This document shows, piece after piece, positions 25,959 to 35,019 of a stretch of DNA of 64,000 nucleotides. Source of the DNA: Streptomyces xinghaiensis S187. GTDB taxonomy: Bacteria > Actinomycetota > Actinomycetes > Streptomycetales > Streptomycetaceae. The stretch spans positions 3,224,001-3,288,000 of the forward strand of contig NZ_CP023202.1 in NCBI RefSeq assembly GCF_000220705.2, read 5' to 3'. Position numbers and translations under genes: made by a program. How positions within the stretch are numbered: position 1 is the first letter of the stretch; each line of letters opens with the position of its first letter. The notes below the pieces were generated by a model that was given only the letters and a program-made list of their open reading frames with translations, did no database searches and had not been told where the DNA came from.

Positions 25959-26933
25959 GTGACCTTCGCCCTCGACGACCACTGGGTCTGGGACTTCTGG
26001 CTCGCCGACTCCGGCGGCCTCCACCACCTCTACTACCTGCACGCGCCCCGCTCCCTCGGCGACCAGCACCTCCGCCACCGCAACGCCGCCATCGGCCACG
26101 CGGTCTCCACGGACCTGCGCCACTGGGAGGATCTCGGCCCGGTGCTCGGGCCGGGCGGCCCCGGGGACCACGACGAGACGGCCACCTGGACCGGCTCCGT
26201 CGTCCGGGGCCCGGACGGCCGCTGGCGCATGTTCTACACCGGCGCCCGCTTCCCGGTGTCCGGTTCCGCGGCGAACATCGAGACCATCGGCGTGGCCGTC
26301 TCCGCCGACCTCCACACCTGGACCAAGGAGCCCGCGACGGTCGTCTCCGCCGACCCGCTCCACTACGAGACCTACGCGGACGGGACCTGGCGCGAGGAGA
26401 CCTGGCGGGACCCGTGGGTCTTCCCCGACCCCTCCGGTGACGGCTGGCACATGCTGATCACCGCCCGCGCCGCGCACGGGGACCCGCTCGACCGGGGCGT
26501 CATCGGCCACGCCACCTCCCCGGACCTGGAGACCTGGTCCGTCCGGGAGCCGCTCAGCTCCCCCGGCGCGGGCTTCGCCCATCTGGAGGTCCCGCAGCTC
26601 GTCACCGTCGAGGGCCGGCACGCGGTGCTCTTCTCCTGCGACACCCCGCACGTCGTGGGCGAGCGCCGGGCCCGCGGGGAGCGCGGCGGCGTCTGGGCCG
26701 TCCCCGTCACCGACCCGACGGGCCCCGTGCCCGCCGGGGACGCGGCCCTCCTCACCGGCGAGGAGCTCTACAGCGGGCGCGCCGTCCGCACCCACGACGG
26801 GCGATGGGTGCTGCTCGCCTTCGAGAACACCGGCCCGGACACCGACTTCGCCGGCCGGATATCCGACCCCCTTCCGCTCGGCTGGTCGCCCGACGGGCAC
26901 CTGTCCGTCGCACGCCTGCAGGAGACCCGATGA
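25959..26933 (+). CDS. GH32/GH68-like glycoside hydrolase (putative fructanase/fructosidase)
   Basis: The 324-residue protein looks like the five-bladed beta-propeller of clan GH-J/F: HWVWDFWLAD at the N-terminus (candidate nucleophile D12), WTGSVVRGPDGRWRMFYTG, the RDP motif (residues 150-152, WRDPWVF) and LEVPQL with E210 in the place of the acid/base Glu. It has no signal peptide, so it would act on sugars after import. It follows the two permeases by 61 bp and overlaps the next gene (ATGA). A fructo-oligosaccharide role is plausible from the fold and context but not proven. Confidence 0.75.
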   Translation: MTFALDDHWVWDFWLADSGGLHHLYYLHAPRSLGDQHLRHRNAAIGHAVSTDLRHWEDLGPVLGPGGPGDHDETATWTGSVVRGPDGRWRMFYTGARFPVSGSAANIETIGVAVSADLHTWTKEPATVVSADPLHYETYADGTWREETWRDPWVFPDPSGDGWHMLITARAAHGDPLDRGVIGHATSPDLETWSVREPLSSPGAGFAHLEVPQLVTVEGRHAVLFSCDTPHVVGERRARGERGGVWAVPVTDPTGPVPAGDAALLTGEELYSGRAVRTHDGRWVLLAFENTGPDTDFAGRISDPLPLGWSPDGHLSVARLQETR

Positions 26934-28156
26934 CCCCCGCGACCCCGGCGAACCCCGTCAACCCCGCGCCCCCCGCGACCACCGCGACCACCGCCGTCCA
27001 CGGCCGGACGGTCCCCGGCTATGAGCCGGTGCGACGCGCCTTCGAGCGCGCCTTCGACGGCAACCCGCGCATGGGGGCGGCCCTGGCCGTCCGCCACCAC
27101 GGCGAACTGGTGGTCGACCTCTGGGGAGGCGTCGCGGACACCCGCACCGGCCGCCCCTGGGAACGGGACACCGCGAGCGTGATCTTCTCCTGCACGAAGG
27201 GGCTGATGTCCGTCCTCGCCGCGCGGCTCGTGGCGGAGGGCCGGCTCGACTACCGGGCGCCGGTCGCCACCTACTGGCCGGAGTTCGCACAGGCCGGCAA
27301 GGGGGGCATACGGGTGCTGGACATCCTCGCCCACCGCTCCGGGCTCTCCGCGCCCCGCCGCGCGCTCTCGCCGTCGGACGTCCTGGACTGGCACACCGTC
27401 ACCGGCGCCCTGGCCGAGCAGAAGCCGCTGTGGGAGCCGGGCACCGGATACGCCTACCACGCCCTCACCCACGGCTGGCTGATCGGCGAGGTCATCCGGC
27501 GGATCACCGGCCTGCCGGTGCGCGAGGCGTTCGCCCGGTTTCTCGCCGAACCGCTCGGCGCCGACGCCTGGGTCGGCCTGCCGGGGCACCTCGGCGGGCG
27601 GGTGGCCCACCTCCACGCGGGGGCCGGCCTCGTGGGCCACGTGGCCCGGCAGGCGGCGGCCCGCGTGCCGGGCGATCCGGACTGGCCCGGCCGGGCGATG
27701 ACGCTCGGCGGCGCCTTCACCCCCGAACTGATCACCCCGGACGGCGGTTTCAACGACCCCGCCGTCCGCGCCGCCGAGATCCCCGGCGCCGGCGGGGTGG
27801 CGACCGCGCGGGCGCTGGCCACCCTCTGGTCGGCCACGGTCACCGCCACGGAGGGGGTCCGCCTCCTGGACGACACGACCCTGGAGAGCGCGCTCGCGGT
27901 CCAGAGCGAGGGCGCTCCCGTGTTCGATGTCCCGGGGCCGTGGCCGCGCTGGGGCATGGGCTTCCAACTCGACTCCCCGGCCCGCCGTTACCTCTCCCCC
28001 GGCAGCTTCGGCCACGACGGAGCCGGCGGCCAGGTCGCCTTCGCGGACCCCGGCGCGGAGATCGGCTTCGCGTTCCTCACCAACCAGATGGAGGCGGACG
28101 AGGACCTCCGCGCCACGGCGGTGGTGGACGCCCTGCGCGAGACGGTGAGCGGCTGA
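26930..28156 (+). CDS. serine hydrolase, beta-lactamase/EstB family
   Basis: The 408-residue protein has the class C-like SxxK motif at residues 87-90 (FSCTK), a tyrosine motif in GYAYHALTHGWL, and HDGAGG near the C-terminus in the KTG position. This matches EstB-type esterases rather than true beta-lactamases. There is no signal peptide; the first 24 residues are Pro/Ala/Thr-rich. The start codon overlaps the stop of the glycoside hydrolase (ATGA), so it is the last gene of the sugar operon. It could deacylate the imported saccharide; this is inference from position. Confidence 0.85.
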   Translation: MTPATPANPVNPAPPATTATTAVHGRTVPGYEPVRRAFERAFDGNPRMGAALAVRHHGELVVDLWGGVADTRTGRPWERDTASVIFSCTKGLMSVLAARLVAEGRLDYRAPVATYWPEFAQAGKGGIRVLDILAHRSGLSAPRRALSPSDVLDWHTVTGALAEQKPLWEPGTGYAYHALTHGWLIGEVIRRITGLPVREAFARFLAEPLGADAWVGLPGHLGGRVAHLHAGAGLVGHVARQAAARVPGDPDWPGRAMTLGGAFTPELITPDGGFNDPAVRAAEIPGAGGVATARALATLWSATVTATEGVRLLDDTTLESALAVQSEGAPVFDVPGPWPRWGMGFQLDSPARRYLSPGSFGHDGAGGQVAFADPGAEIGFAFLTNQMEADEDLRATAVVDALRETVSG

Positions 28157-28279
28157 CCGGCACGGGCCGGCAGCGCAGCCGACGGAGCCCTCCTGCCTGC
28201 GGTGAGCCGGGACCGGCAGAGGCGGCTCCGGTGTGCGGCGCCGAGCCCGGCGCCCGCGGTCCAGGAGCCCCGAGCCCGC

Positions 28280-29311
28280 TCACTGCCGCACGTCACCGGA
28301 CCCGAGGTGGTCCGCGTACCACGCGTACACCTCGCCCACGCCCTCCCGCAGGCCGATCCGGGGCGCCCAGCCCAGTGCGGTGATGCGGGAGATGTCGAGA
28401 AGTTTGCGGGGGGTGCCGTCGGGCTGGTCGGCGTTCCACTCGATGCGCCCCCGGTAACCGATCACTTCGGCGACCATCTCCGCCAGTTCCCGGATGGACA
28501 GGTCCGTGCCGGTTCCCACATTGACCGGTTCGTCCCCGTCGTAGCGCTCCAGGAGGTGCAGACACGCCCTGGCCAGATCGTCGACGTGCAGGAACTCCCG
28601 GCGGGGGGTCCCGGAGCCCCAGTTCACCACGCGCCGCGCCCCCGTCCGCCGGGCCTCGTGGAAGCGCCGGATGAGTGACGGCAGCACATGCGAGTGCTCG
28701 GGGTGGAAGTTGTCCCCGGGCCCGTACAGATTGGTCGGCATGGCGGAGATCCACGGCAGACCGTGCTGCCGCCGGACCGCCTGCACCTGCAGGACACCGG
28801 CGATCTTGGCAATGGCGTAGGCGTCGTTGGTCGGCTCCAGAGGGCCCGTCAGCAGCGCCTCCTCCCGGATGGGCTGCTCGGCGAACTTGGGGTAGATGCA
28901 GCTGGAGCCCAGGAAGAGGAGCCGCTCGACCCCCTGCTCCAGGGCCGCGTCCAGCACATTGACCTGGATGCGCAGATTCTCCGAGAGGAACTCGGCGGGC
29001 CGGGTGGCGTTCGCCTTGATGCCGCCGACGCGCGCCGCGGCCAGGACCACCACGTCCGGGCGCGTCCTGGCGAACCAGTCGAAGACCGCCCCGCGCTCCC
29101 GCAGGTCCAGTTCGGCGGAGCCGGGCCCGACCACGTCGGTGAACCCTTCCCGGAGCAGTTCCCTCCACACCGCCGAGCCGACCAGCCCCCGGCCTCCGGC
29201 CACGAACACCCGTGCGGAACGGTCAAGGGGGCGCCACATCGCGCCAGGGGCGCTCGGCTCCGCGGCGGCCGGGCGGGTGGCACCGGTATGTGTGCTGGTG
29301 ACCATGGGCAT
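28280..29311 (-). CDS. fcl: GDP-L-fucose synthase
   Basis: The 343-residue NAD(P)-dependent epimerase/reductase has VFVAGGRGLVGSAVWREL (cofactor loop, about residues 36-52) and the family-typical AARVGGIKANATRPAEF. It also has LGSSCIYPKFAEQPI with the catalytic Ser/Cys pair, and Y165-K169 (NDAYAIAKIAG). It converts GDP-4-keto-6-deoxy-mannose to GDP-L-fucose with NADPH. An extra 30 residues at the N-terminus are disordered. The ATG follows GGAGG at six bases. It is divergent from gmd, which makes its substrate. Confidence 0.95.
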   Translation of the reverse strand: MPMVTSTHTGATRPAAAEPSAPGAMWRPLDRSARVFVAGGRGLVGSAVWRELLREGFTDVVGPGSAELDLRERGAVFDWFARTRPDVVVLAAARVGGIKANATRPAEFLSENLRIQVNVLDAALEQGVERLLFLGSSCIYPKFAEQPIREEALLTGPLEPTNDAYAIAKIAGVLQVQAVRRQHGLPWISAMPTNLYGPGDNFHPEHSHVLPSLIRRFHEARRTGARRVVNWGSGTPRREFLHVDDLARACLHLLERYDGDEPVNVGTGTDLSIRELAEMVAEVIGYRGRIEWNADQPDGTPRKLLDISRITALGWAPRIGLREGVGEVYAWYADHLGSGDVRQ

Positions 29312-29680
29312 CGCTGTCCTCCTTCACCGGCGTGACGCCGAGTTCTCGATGAGCGCCGAAGGCCTGGGCCTCGCGTCTGCGAAGAGCATCCCCGTCCGGG
29401 TCCGGCGGACGTGTGAGGCGCGCACGGGCCGCGGAGCCGTCACGGCGCCGGGGCCGGTCCCTGGCCTGCCGGCCGGGATGAGAGCCGTCCCCGGTGCGGA
29501 CCCCGGGGGGAACGAAGGCCGTGTGCGCCGAATGGCACCGGAGTCACATCACGGCATACACGACACACAGTCATAACAAGGACAAAGAATAGGATTTCCG
29601 TATTCTGGCCGGGTGTCCTGAGGTGCTCGCGATGTGAGTCGCCGTCTGCCCACCCCGACAGCCCAGCCAGAGAAGGCCCC
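29312..29680. promoter_or_regulatory. divergent fcl-gmd promoter region
   Basis: 369 bp without a gene. The stretch 29550-29610 is unusually A/T-rich. It contains the inverted repeat AGAATA-N9-TATTCT (29586-29606) overlapping TAGGAT (29590-29595), a plausible -10 for gmd. This would be the main switch of the exopolysaccharide locus on the left side. Confidence 0.45.
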
Positions 29681-30742
29681 ATGACAGTCAAGACCGCGCT
29701 CATCACCGGCATCACCGGCCAGGACGGCTCCTACCTCGCGGAGTTGCTGTTGCGGAAGGGATACGTGGTGCACGGAATCGTCCGCCGCGCCTCGACCTTC
29801 ACCACGCAGCGCATCGACCACCTCTACCGGGATCCGCACGATCCGGAGGCCCGTCTCTTCCTGCACTACGGGGACCTCACCGACGGGACCCGGATCGCGG
29901 GCCTGCTGAAGCAGGTGCGACCGGACGAGGTGTACCACCTGGCCGCCCAGTCACATGTCCGCGTGTCGTTCGACGAACCGGCATGCACGGGGGACTCCAC
30001 GGGTCTGGGGACGACGCGGTTGCTGGAGGCCATCCGGACCACCGGCCTCCCCTGCCGCTTCTACCAGGCGTCCAGCTCGGAGATGTTCGGCGCCGCCCCA
30101 CCGCCCCAGAACGAGGGGACCCCCTTCCACCCCCGCTCGCCCTACGGGGCGGCGAAGGTGTACGCGTACTGGGTCACCCGCAACTACCGGGAGGCCTACG
30201 GGATGTACGCGGTCAACGGCATCCTCTTCAACCACGAGTCGCCGCGCCGCGGCCCCACCTTCGTCACCCGCAAGGTCGCGACGGCCGCCGCGCGCATCAA
30301 AGCGGGCCTGGACGACGTGGTCTACCTCGGCAATCTCGACGCCCGGCGGGACTGGGGCTACGCGGCCGAGTACGTCGAGGCGATGTGGCGGATGCTCCAG
30401 CAGGACGAGCCCGACGACTATGTGGTCGCGACCGGTGTCAGCTACAGCGTGCGCGACTTCGTCGAGCAGTGCTTCGCCCACGTCGGCCTCGACTGGCACG
30501 ACCACGTGCGCTTCGACGAGCGCTATCTGCGCCCGACCGAGGTCGACCACCTGATCGGCGACGCCTCCAAGGCGGAGTCGCACCTCGGATGGCGAGCGAC
30601 CGTCCGCGCACCCGAACTGGCCCGCCTGATGGTCGACGCGGAGCTCAGCCTCCTCCGGAACGGCCTCGCGCCGGGAGACCAGGCGGTCGCGCCGGGAGAC
30701 CAGGCCGCGCCGACCGCCGTTCCCGCCCCGGCCGCGCGGTGA
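29681..30742 (+). CDS. gmd: GDP-mannose 4,6-dehydratase
   Basis: The 353-residue SDR-type dehydratase starts KTALITGITGQDGSYLAELL and has RRASTFTTQRIDHLY, HLAAQSHVRVSFDEP, SSSEMFG and Y155-K159 (SPYGAAKVYA), all standard Gmd marks. It makes GDP-4-keto-6-deoxy-D-mannose for fcl. The C-terminus carries a 7-residue repeat (APGDQAV/APGDQAA) from a short DNA duplication and a Pro/Ala tail. First gene of the rightward exopolysaccharide operon; the glycosyltransferase gene follows after 4 bp. Confidence 0.96.
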   Translation: MTVKTALITGITGQDGSYLAELLLRKGYVVHGIVRRASTFTTQRIDHLYRDPHDPEARLFLHYGDLTDGTRIAGLLKQVRPDEVYHLAAQSHVRVSFDEPACTGDSTGLGTTRLLEAIRTTGLPCRFYQASSSEMFGAAPPPQNEGTPFHPRSPYGAAKVYAYWVTRNYREAYGMYAVNGILFNHESPRRGPTFVTRKVATAAARIKAGLDDVVYLGNLDARRDWGYAAEYVEAMWRMLQQDEPDDYVVATGVSYSVRDFVEQCFAHVGLDWHDHVRFDERYLRPTEVDHLIGDASKAESHLGWRATVRAPELARLMVDAELSLLRNGLAPGDQAVAPGDQAAPTAVPAPAAR

Positions 30743-30746
30743 CCCG

Positions 30747-31676
30747 GTGCCCGCCGACCGCGTCCCGCCCGGAGGCACCCCGCCCGGCGTAGCCGTTCTG
30801 ATGACCTGCCACAACCGCCGGGACAGGACGCTCGCGGCCCTCGCCTCGGTGCACGCACAGACCGGTCTCCCGGCAGGCACCCGCTGTACGGTCCACCTGG
30901 TCGACGCCGGCAGCTCCGACGGCACGGCCGACGAGGTGCGCGCCGCCTTCCCCCGCACCGACGTGGTGACGGTCGGCACGGGCGTCCACTGGGGCACCGG
31001 CACCGGGATCGCCGCCACCCGCGCCGATCCCGCCGCCCACGTGCTGTGGCTCAACGACGACGTGGTCCTCCGCCCGGGGGCCCTCGCCGCACTGCTGCGC
31101 ACCGCGGCACCCCTGGACCGCCCGGCCGTGGCCGTGGGCGCCATGCGCTCCGGCGACGGGACCCGCACCACCTACAGCGGCTACCGCCTCGTCCGGCCCC
31201 GGCTCCGCCCCCCGGTTCTGGAACGGGTCGAGCCGGACGACCGGCACGCGAAGCCGTGCGACACCTGCAACGGCAACGCGGTCCTGGTCACCGCCCCAGC
31301 CCGGCGGGTGCTGGGCGACCTCGACCCCGCCTTCCCGCACCGCATGGGGGACCACGACTACGGGCTCCGTGCCCGCCGGGCGGGCGTCCCCCTGCTGCTC
31401 GCACCGGGCCACGTCGGCATCTGCGACGACAACTCCGGTGCGGTGCGGGGGACTTCGGCCGAACCCGGGCTCGACGCGCGCACCGCGCTGCGGCGGCTGG
31501 TGTCGGTGCGGGAGCAGCCGCCGGCACCGTGGTGGCGGTACTGCCGCCGCCACCTCGGGCCCTGGGCGCCGCTGGTCTTCTGCTCCCCGTATGTGAAGAC
31601 CGTCCTGAGAGCCGGCGTGCGCCTGCCGGGAGCCGTACCGCGGCACCGGCAGTCGTCCCTTCGCGCCGACCCCTGA
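30747..31676 (+). CDS. family 2 glycosyltransferase
   Basis: The 309-residue GT-A protein has VAVLMTCHNRRDRTLAAL at the start, DAGSSDGTADEV for nucleotide-sugar binding, the DxD-like LWLNDDVVLRPGA and a GDHDYGLRARRAG motif as in rhamnosyl/galactofuranosyl-type transferases. It has no membrane segments. The GTG start lies four bases after the gmd stop. It should add a sugar to the lipid-linked repeat unit; donor and linkage are unknown. Confidence 0.9.
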   Translation: MPADRVPPGGTPPGVAVLMTCHNRRDRTLAALASVHAQTGLPAGTRCTVHLVDAGSSDGTADEVRAAFPRTDVVTVGTGVHWGTGTGIAATRADPAAHVLWLNDDVVLRPGALAALLRTAAPLDRPAVAVGAMRSGDGTRTTYSGYRLVRPRLRPPVLERVEPDDRHAKPCDTCNGNAVLVTAPARRVLGDLDPAFPHRMGDHDYGLRARRAGVPLLLAPGHVGICDDNSGAVRGTSAEPGLDARTALRRLVSVREQPPAPWWRYCRRHLGPWAPLVFCSPYVKTVLRAGVRLPGAVPRHRQSSLRADP

Positions 31677-31767
31677 CCGGCCGGGCACGCGGCCGGGCCG
31701 GACGGCCGACCGCACCGCCCGGCCGGGTTCACCCCCAGCGCGTTCCCCCATCCCAGAACGGATCACG

Positions 31768-33192
31768 GTGCAACCCCTACCCGCTGACCCGCAGGCCCTG
31801 CTGATGCTCCTCGCGGCGCCCCCGCTCGTGGGGCTGCTGCTGTGGGTCTTCGCCCGGCACTGCGGAATCGCGATCGGGCTGCTGCTGGCCGTGCCCGTGT
31901 GGTCCGTCGCCGTCGACGGGCAGACGGCCAGTCTGGACCTCGGCGTCCGCCTGTATCCGGCGGACCTCCTGACCGCCTGCGCCCTGTGCGTCGCCGCGGC
32001 CCGTCTGCCGCGTCGCGACCTGTGGGCCCGTTCGGGACTGCTGCCCGTCCTGGTGCTGGTCGCGCTGGCCGGCTGGTCGACCCTGCGGGGAGTCGCCGCC
32101 TTCGGTATCGAGGCCGCGGGCAACGACGCCCGGGTCTACTTCTGGCACTTCCTCGCCTTCGCCCTGTACGTGGCCACCCTCCCCCTGAACGCCCCGCTGA
32201 GCAGGGTCGTCCCCCGGGCCTGGCTGGCCTCCGCGGCGGCGTACGCGCTGCTCGGTCTGACCGGCTGGCTGGGCCGAGGGCTGCACTCGCTGACCACGCA
32301 CGTGGCGGTGGACGGGGTGACGGTGGACCCGAGGCCCGTGCCCGCCGGCGCGGCGCTGGTGATCGCGCAGGGCGCGATGCTGCTCCTGTGCCACCCGGCG
32401 CGCGGCCGCTCAGGGCCCGCTTCGTCGGAACCCGGCACGCGGAAGGCCGCACGGCGGGGTGTGCTCGCGGTGCCGGCGGCCTTCCTCCTCCTCGTGCTCG
32501 TGGCCCTGCTGCAGCACCGCACGGTGTGGGTGGGGGCCGTGGCCATGGCGCTCGGCTGGTGGGCGCTGCGTCCCGCCCGCGCCGGTCAGCGCATGACCTC
32601 CGCGATCGCTGGGGCAGTGGTGCTCTCCTTCGCGGCACTGCTGTACTCCATCGGCGCGTTCGGCTCGATCGGCGCGTCGCTCGCGGACTCCTTCAACGAA
32701 ACCCAGGGCACCCGCAGTTCGTTCGTGTGGCGTGTGCTCGGCTGGCAGGAACTGCTGAACGCGGCGCGGACACCGATGCAGTGGCTCCTGGGATCCCCGT
32801 TCGGCTCCGGTTACGCGCGCTCCATCGAGGGAGGGCTCGTCACGGTCTCCCCGCACGACTACTACCTGCACCTCGTGCTGCGCCTGGGCCTGGTCGGACT
32901 GGTCGCGCTGCTCGCCCTGTACGTGGTGGTGTGGCGTCGGCTCGGCCGCGGAGGGGAGGGGAACCTGGCCCTGCGGCTGGTGATCATCGGCCAGTTGGTG
33001 CTCTTCGTCGCCTACTCGGCGCCGCCGGAGCAGGCCGTGCTCCTCGGATGGTGCCTGTGGCAGGCACGCGCCTCGGAGGCGGAGGCAGCCCGCCGGCCGT
33101 CCCCCGTCGGCGCCGGCATGCCCGTGCCTCCGCCGGGGCACCTTCCCGCTCCCGCGACCGGCGTGCCCGGACCGGCAAGCCGCGGAGGGTAG
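31768..33192 (+). CDS. O-antigen ligase/polymerase-like membrane protein (Wzy role)
   Basis: The 474-residue protein has about twelve membrane segments. A long extracytoplasmic loop (around residues 300-370) contains SSFVWRVLGWQELL and GSGYARSIEGG, followed by HDYYLHLVLRLGLVGL, a pattern characteristic of the Wzy/WaaL superfamily (H near the end of the big loop). It probably polymerises lipid-linked repeats outside the membrane. GTG start with only a weak RBS (GGATCAC). The C-terminal 40 residues are Pro-rich and cytoplasmic. Confidence 0.8.
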   Translation: MQPLPADPQALLMLLAAPPLVGLLLWVFARHCGIAIGLLLAVPVWSVAVDGQTASLDLGVRLYPADLLTACALCVAAARLPRRDLWARSGLLPVLVLVALAGWSTLRGVAAFGIEAAGNDARVYFWHFLAFALYVATLPLNAPLSRVVPRAWLASAAAYALLGLTGWLGRGLHSLTTHVAVDGVTVDPRPVPAGAALVIAQGAMLLLCHPARGRSGPASSEPGTRKAARRGVLAVPAAFLLLVLVALLQHRTVWVGAVAMALGWWALRPARAGQRMTSAIAGAVVLSFAALLYSIGAFGSIGASLADSFNETQGTRSSFVWRVLGWQELLNAARTPMQWLLGSPFGSGYARSIEGGLVTVSPHDYYLHLVLRLGLVGLVALLALYVVVWRRLGRGGEGNLALRLVIIGQLVLFVAYSAPPEQAVLLGWCLWQARASEAEAARRPSPVGAGMPVPPPGHLPAPATGVPGPASRGG

Positions 33193-33264
33193 ATCTGATC
33201 TTCACGGACGGATTGACGAGACAAACGTGTCGGCGTCGTCGACTGCGGAGCGAGGAGAACACCG

Positions 33265-33900
33265 GTGGAGTGGACACGCACTGCGGGAACCATCGCTCAG
33301 CGAATCGCGGGATGGGCCACCCTTGCTGTTTCGAGGGTGACAGTGGCCCCGAAAGTGACGGCGATCGGCCGTCCGATCGTGTGTCTGGCCGAGGGGTCCA
33401 GTATCGAAATCGGCTCCGGTACCACGCTGATCTCGCGGGCACCGAACACTCCCCTCGGAGTGTCCCGTCCGGTCATCCTGCGCACTCTGCGACCTGGCGC
33501 CCGCATGGTGATCGGGGAGCACGCCGGACTGAGCGGAGCGACGATTTGCGCATCGATTTCCGTGACGATCGGAAATCGCGTTCTGATGGGTGCCGACGTG
33601 CTCATCGCGGATACGGACTTCCATCCGGTCGACATGATTCCCCGTCGATTCGAGCCCGAGTCCCGGGCCGCAGCCGCCCCGGTCGTGATCGGTGACGACG
33701 TGTTCCTGGGCGCGCGCAGCATCATCCTCAAGGGCGTCGAGATCGGTGCCGGGACCGTTGTCGGCGCGGGCACCGTCGTCACGTCCTCGCTCCCCCCCGG
33801 TGTGGTGGCCGGGGGAGTGCCGTGCCGCGTTCTGCGGCCCCTGGCGCCGGCCTCGCACGATGGGAGCGGGAGACCCGCACACGGGACTCGGGCCTTCTGA
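33265..33900 (+). CDS. hexapeptide-repeat acyltransferase
   Basis: The 211-residue left-handed beta-helix protein shows repeated I-G-x-x-V/A turns: ISVTIGNRVLMGADVLIADTDFHP (containing the catalytic-type His), VVIGDDVFLGARSIILKGVEIG and AGTVVGAGTVVTSSL, then VAGGVPCRVLRPL. This is the colanic-acid/serine O-acetyltransferase-like group, so it probably acetylates a sugar of the repeat. The GTG start has GAGGAG seven bases upstream. Its G+C content and the sequence up to 34.25 kb look lower than the surroundings, a mild sign of separate origin. Confidence 0.87.
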   Translation: MEWTRTAGTIAQRIAGWATLAVSRVTVAPKVTAIGRPIVCLAEGSSIEIGSGTTLISRAPNTPLGVSRPVILRTLRPGARMVIGEHAGLSGATICASISVTIGNRVLMGADVLIADTDFHPVDMIPRRFEPESRAAAAPVVIGDDVFLGARSIILKGVEIGAGTVVGAGTVVTSSLPPGVVAGGVPCRVLRPLAPASHDGSGRPAHGTRAF

Positions 33901-34254
33901 GACCCCGAACGCCGAGGCGGCCCGCTGGAGGACGGGCCGGTGCAGCCCCGGGAACAGGGTTACCGGTGTCCGCATGTCCCGGTGCACGGATCACAGCAGG
34001 CGGACGTTCACGACACACGGACTTCCTCCGTTGATCCGACGGGTATTTCCGCGTTGTGGACAATTCCCCGGGGTGGCGTTTGCGGACCGAGTCATGACGA
34101 GGGCGTGTCAGTTCAGAGCCGAAAGAGCGCTGGGATAGCCTGTGGATTCGGCGCGGCTGCATCCGTGCATGCCGATATCCGTTTCCTTTCGGGCGTGCCG
34201 GCGTCTTATCCCATTCGCCCGGCGCGATGTGCAGCAAGTTTGAGGAGAGGCGTC
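33901..34254. other. gene-free stretch in the exopolysaccharide locus
   Basis: 354 bp with lower G+C than the neighbours and no supportable gene. It may hold an internal promoter for the methyltransferase-flippase part of the operon. I see no clear -35/-10 pair, terminator hairpin or repeat. An open frame running through it into the methyltransferase lacks an RBS and family-like sequence. Confidence 0.4.
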
Positions 34255-34959
34255 ATGCCACATCCCGGATTCTTCGTCCATCGTCTGCCCGTGGGGCCGA
34301 TCATGCCCGAGCGGGACGCGCTCCTGCTCGAACTCTGCGCCGGGCGCCGGGTGCTGCACATCGGCTGCGCCGACTCACCACTGACCGAGGAGAGACTGGA
34401 CGACGGATCGATCCTCCACGCCAGGCTGCTCAAGACCGCCTCCGCGGTGCTCGGGGCGGACATCGACGCCGAGGGCATCGGACTCCTGCGGAACCGGCTG
34501 GGCGGGGAGTACACCGTGATGGACGTCTCCGATCCGGCCGACAGGTCCGTCGCCGCCGCGTTCAAGCCCGACATCGTCCTGGCCGGCGACGTCATCGAGC
34601 ACGTACGGGACGCCGCCTCGTTCCTCCGGGGCATCGCGGACCTGATGCGGGAGGCGGGCAACGGGGCCGAGTTGATCCTCTCGACCCCCAACGGCCTCGC
34701 GTTCAAGGGAATGGTCAACACCATGAGGGGGTGGGAGAGCATTCACCCGGACCACGTGTACGTGTTCACCCCCGCTTCCCTGGCCCGCCTGGTCTCGGAC
34801 TGCGGACTGCATCCGAGCCGGTGGCTCTTTTACCACGTTCTCGGGTCGGGAAAGCGTGTCCGGGAGCGCTTTCTGCGGGCCGCCTCCCACGCCGCCGTCA
34901 GACTGCGCCCGGCGTTCTCCGAGGGTCTCGTCCTCGTCTGCAAGGCACCCTCGCTCTGA
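34255..34959 (+). CDS. SAM-dependent methyltransferase
   Basis: The 234-residue class I methyltransferase has the SAM loop RRVLHIGCADSPLTEERL (motif I, HIGCAD), an acidic VLGADIDAEGI (motif II) and DIVLAGDVIEHVRD (motif IV/post I), as in WbdD/Methyltransf_23 sugar methylases. The ATG has TGAGGAGAGG upstream. By context it probably O-methylates a sugar of the exopolysaccharide. Confidence 0.85.
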   Translation: MPHPGFFVHRLPVGPIMPERDALLLELCAGRRVLHIGCADSPLTEERLDDGSILHARLLKTASAVLGADIDAEGIGLLRNRLGGEYTVMDVSDPADRSVAAAFKPDIVLAGDVIEHVRDAASFLRGIADLMREAGNGAELILSTPNGLAFKGMVNTMRGWESIHPDHVYVFTPASLARLVSDCGLHPSRWLFYHVLGSGKRVRERFLRAASHAAVRLRPAFSEGLVLVCKAPSL

Positions 34960-35019
34960 CCTCCCGAAGCCGGTCACGGTACGGCCGTTCCCCTTCGTGC
35001 GGCATGAGGTGGTTCCTGC

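Noticed and set aside
26930..28156. Beta-lactamase resistance gene
   Set aside because: No signal peptide, EstB-like motifs and a position in a sugar operon argue for an esterase rather than antibiotic resistance.
30668..30710. Tandem duplication at the end of gmd
   Set aside because: Two copies of an approximately 21-bp unit give APGDQAV/APGDQAA in a disordered tail; real but without likely functional meaning.
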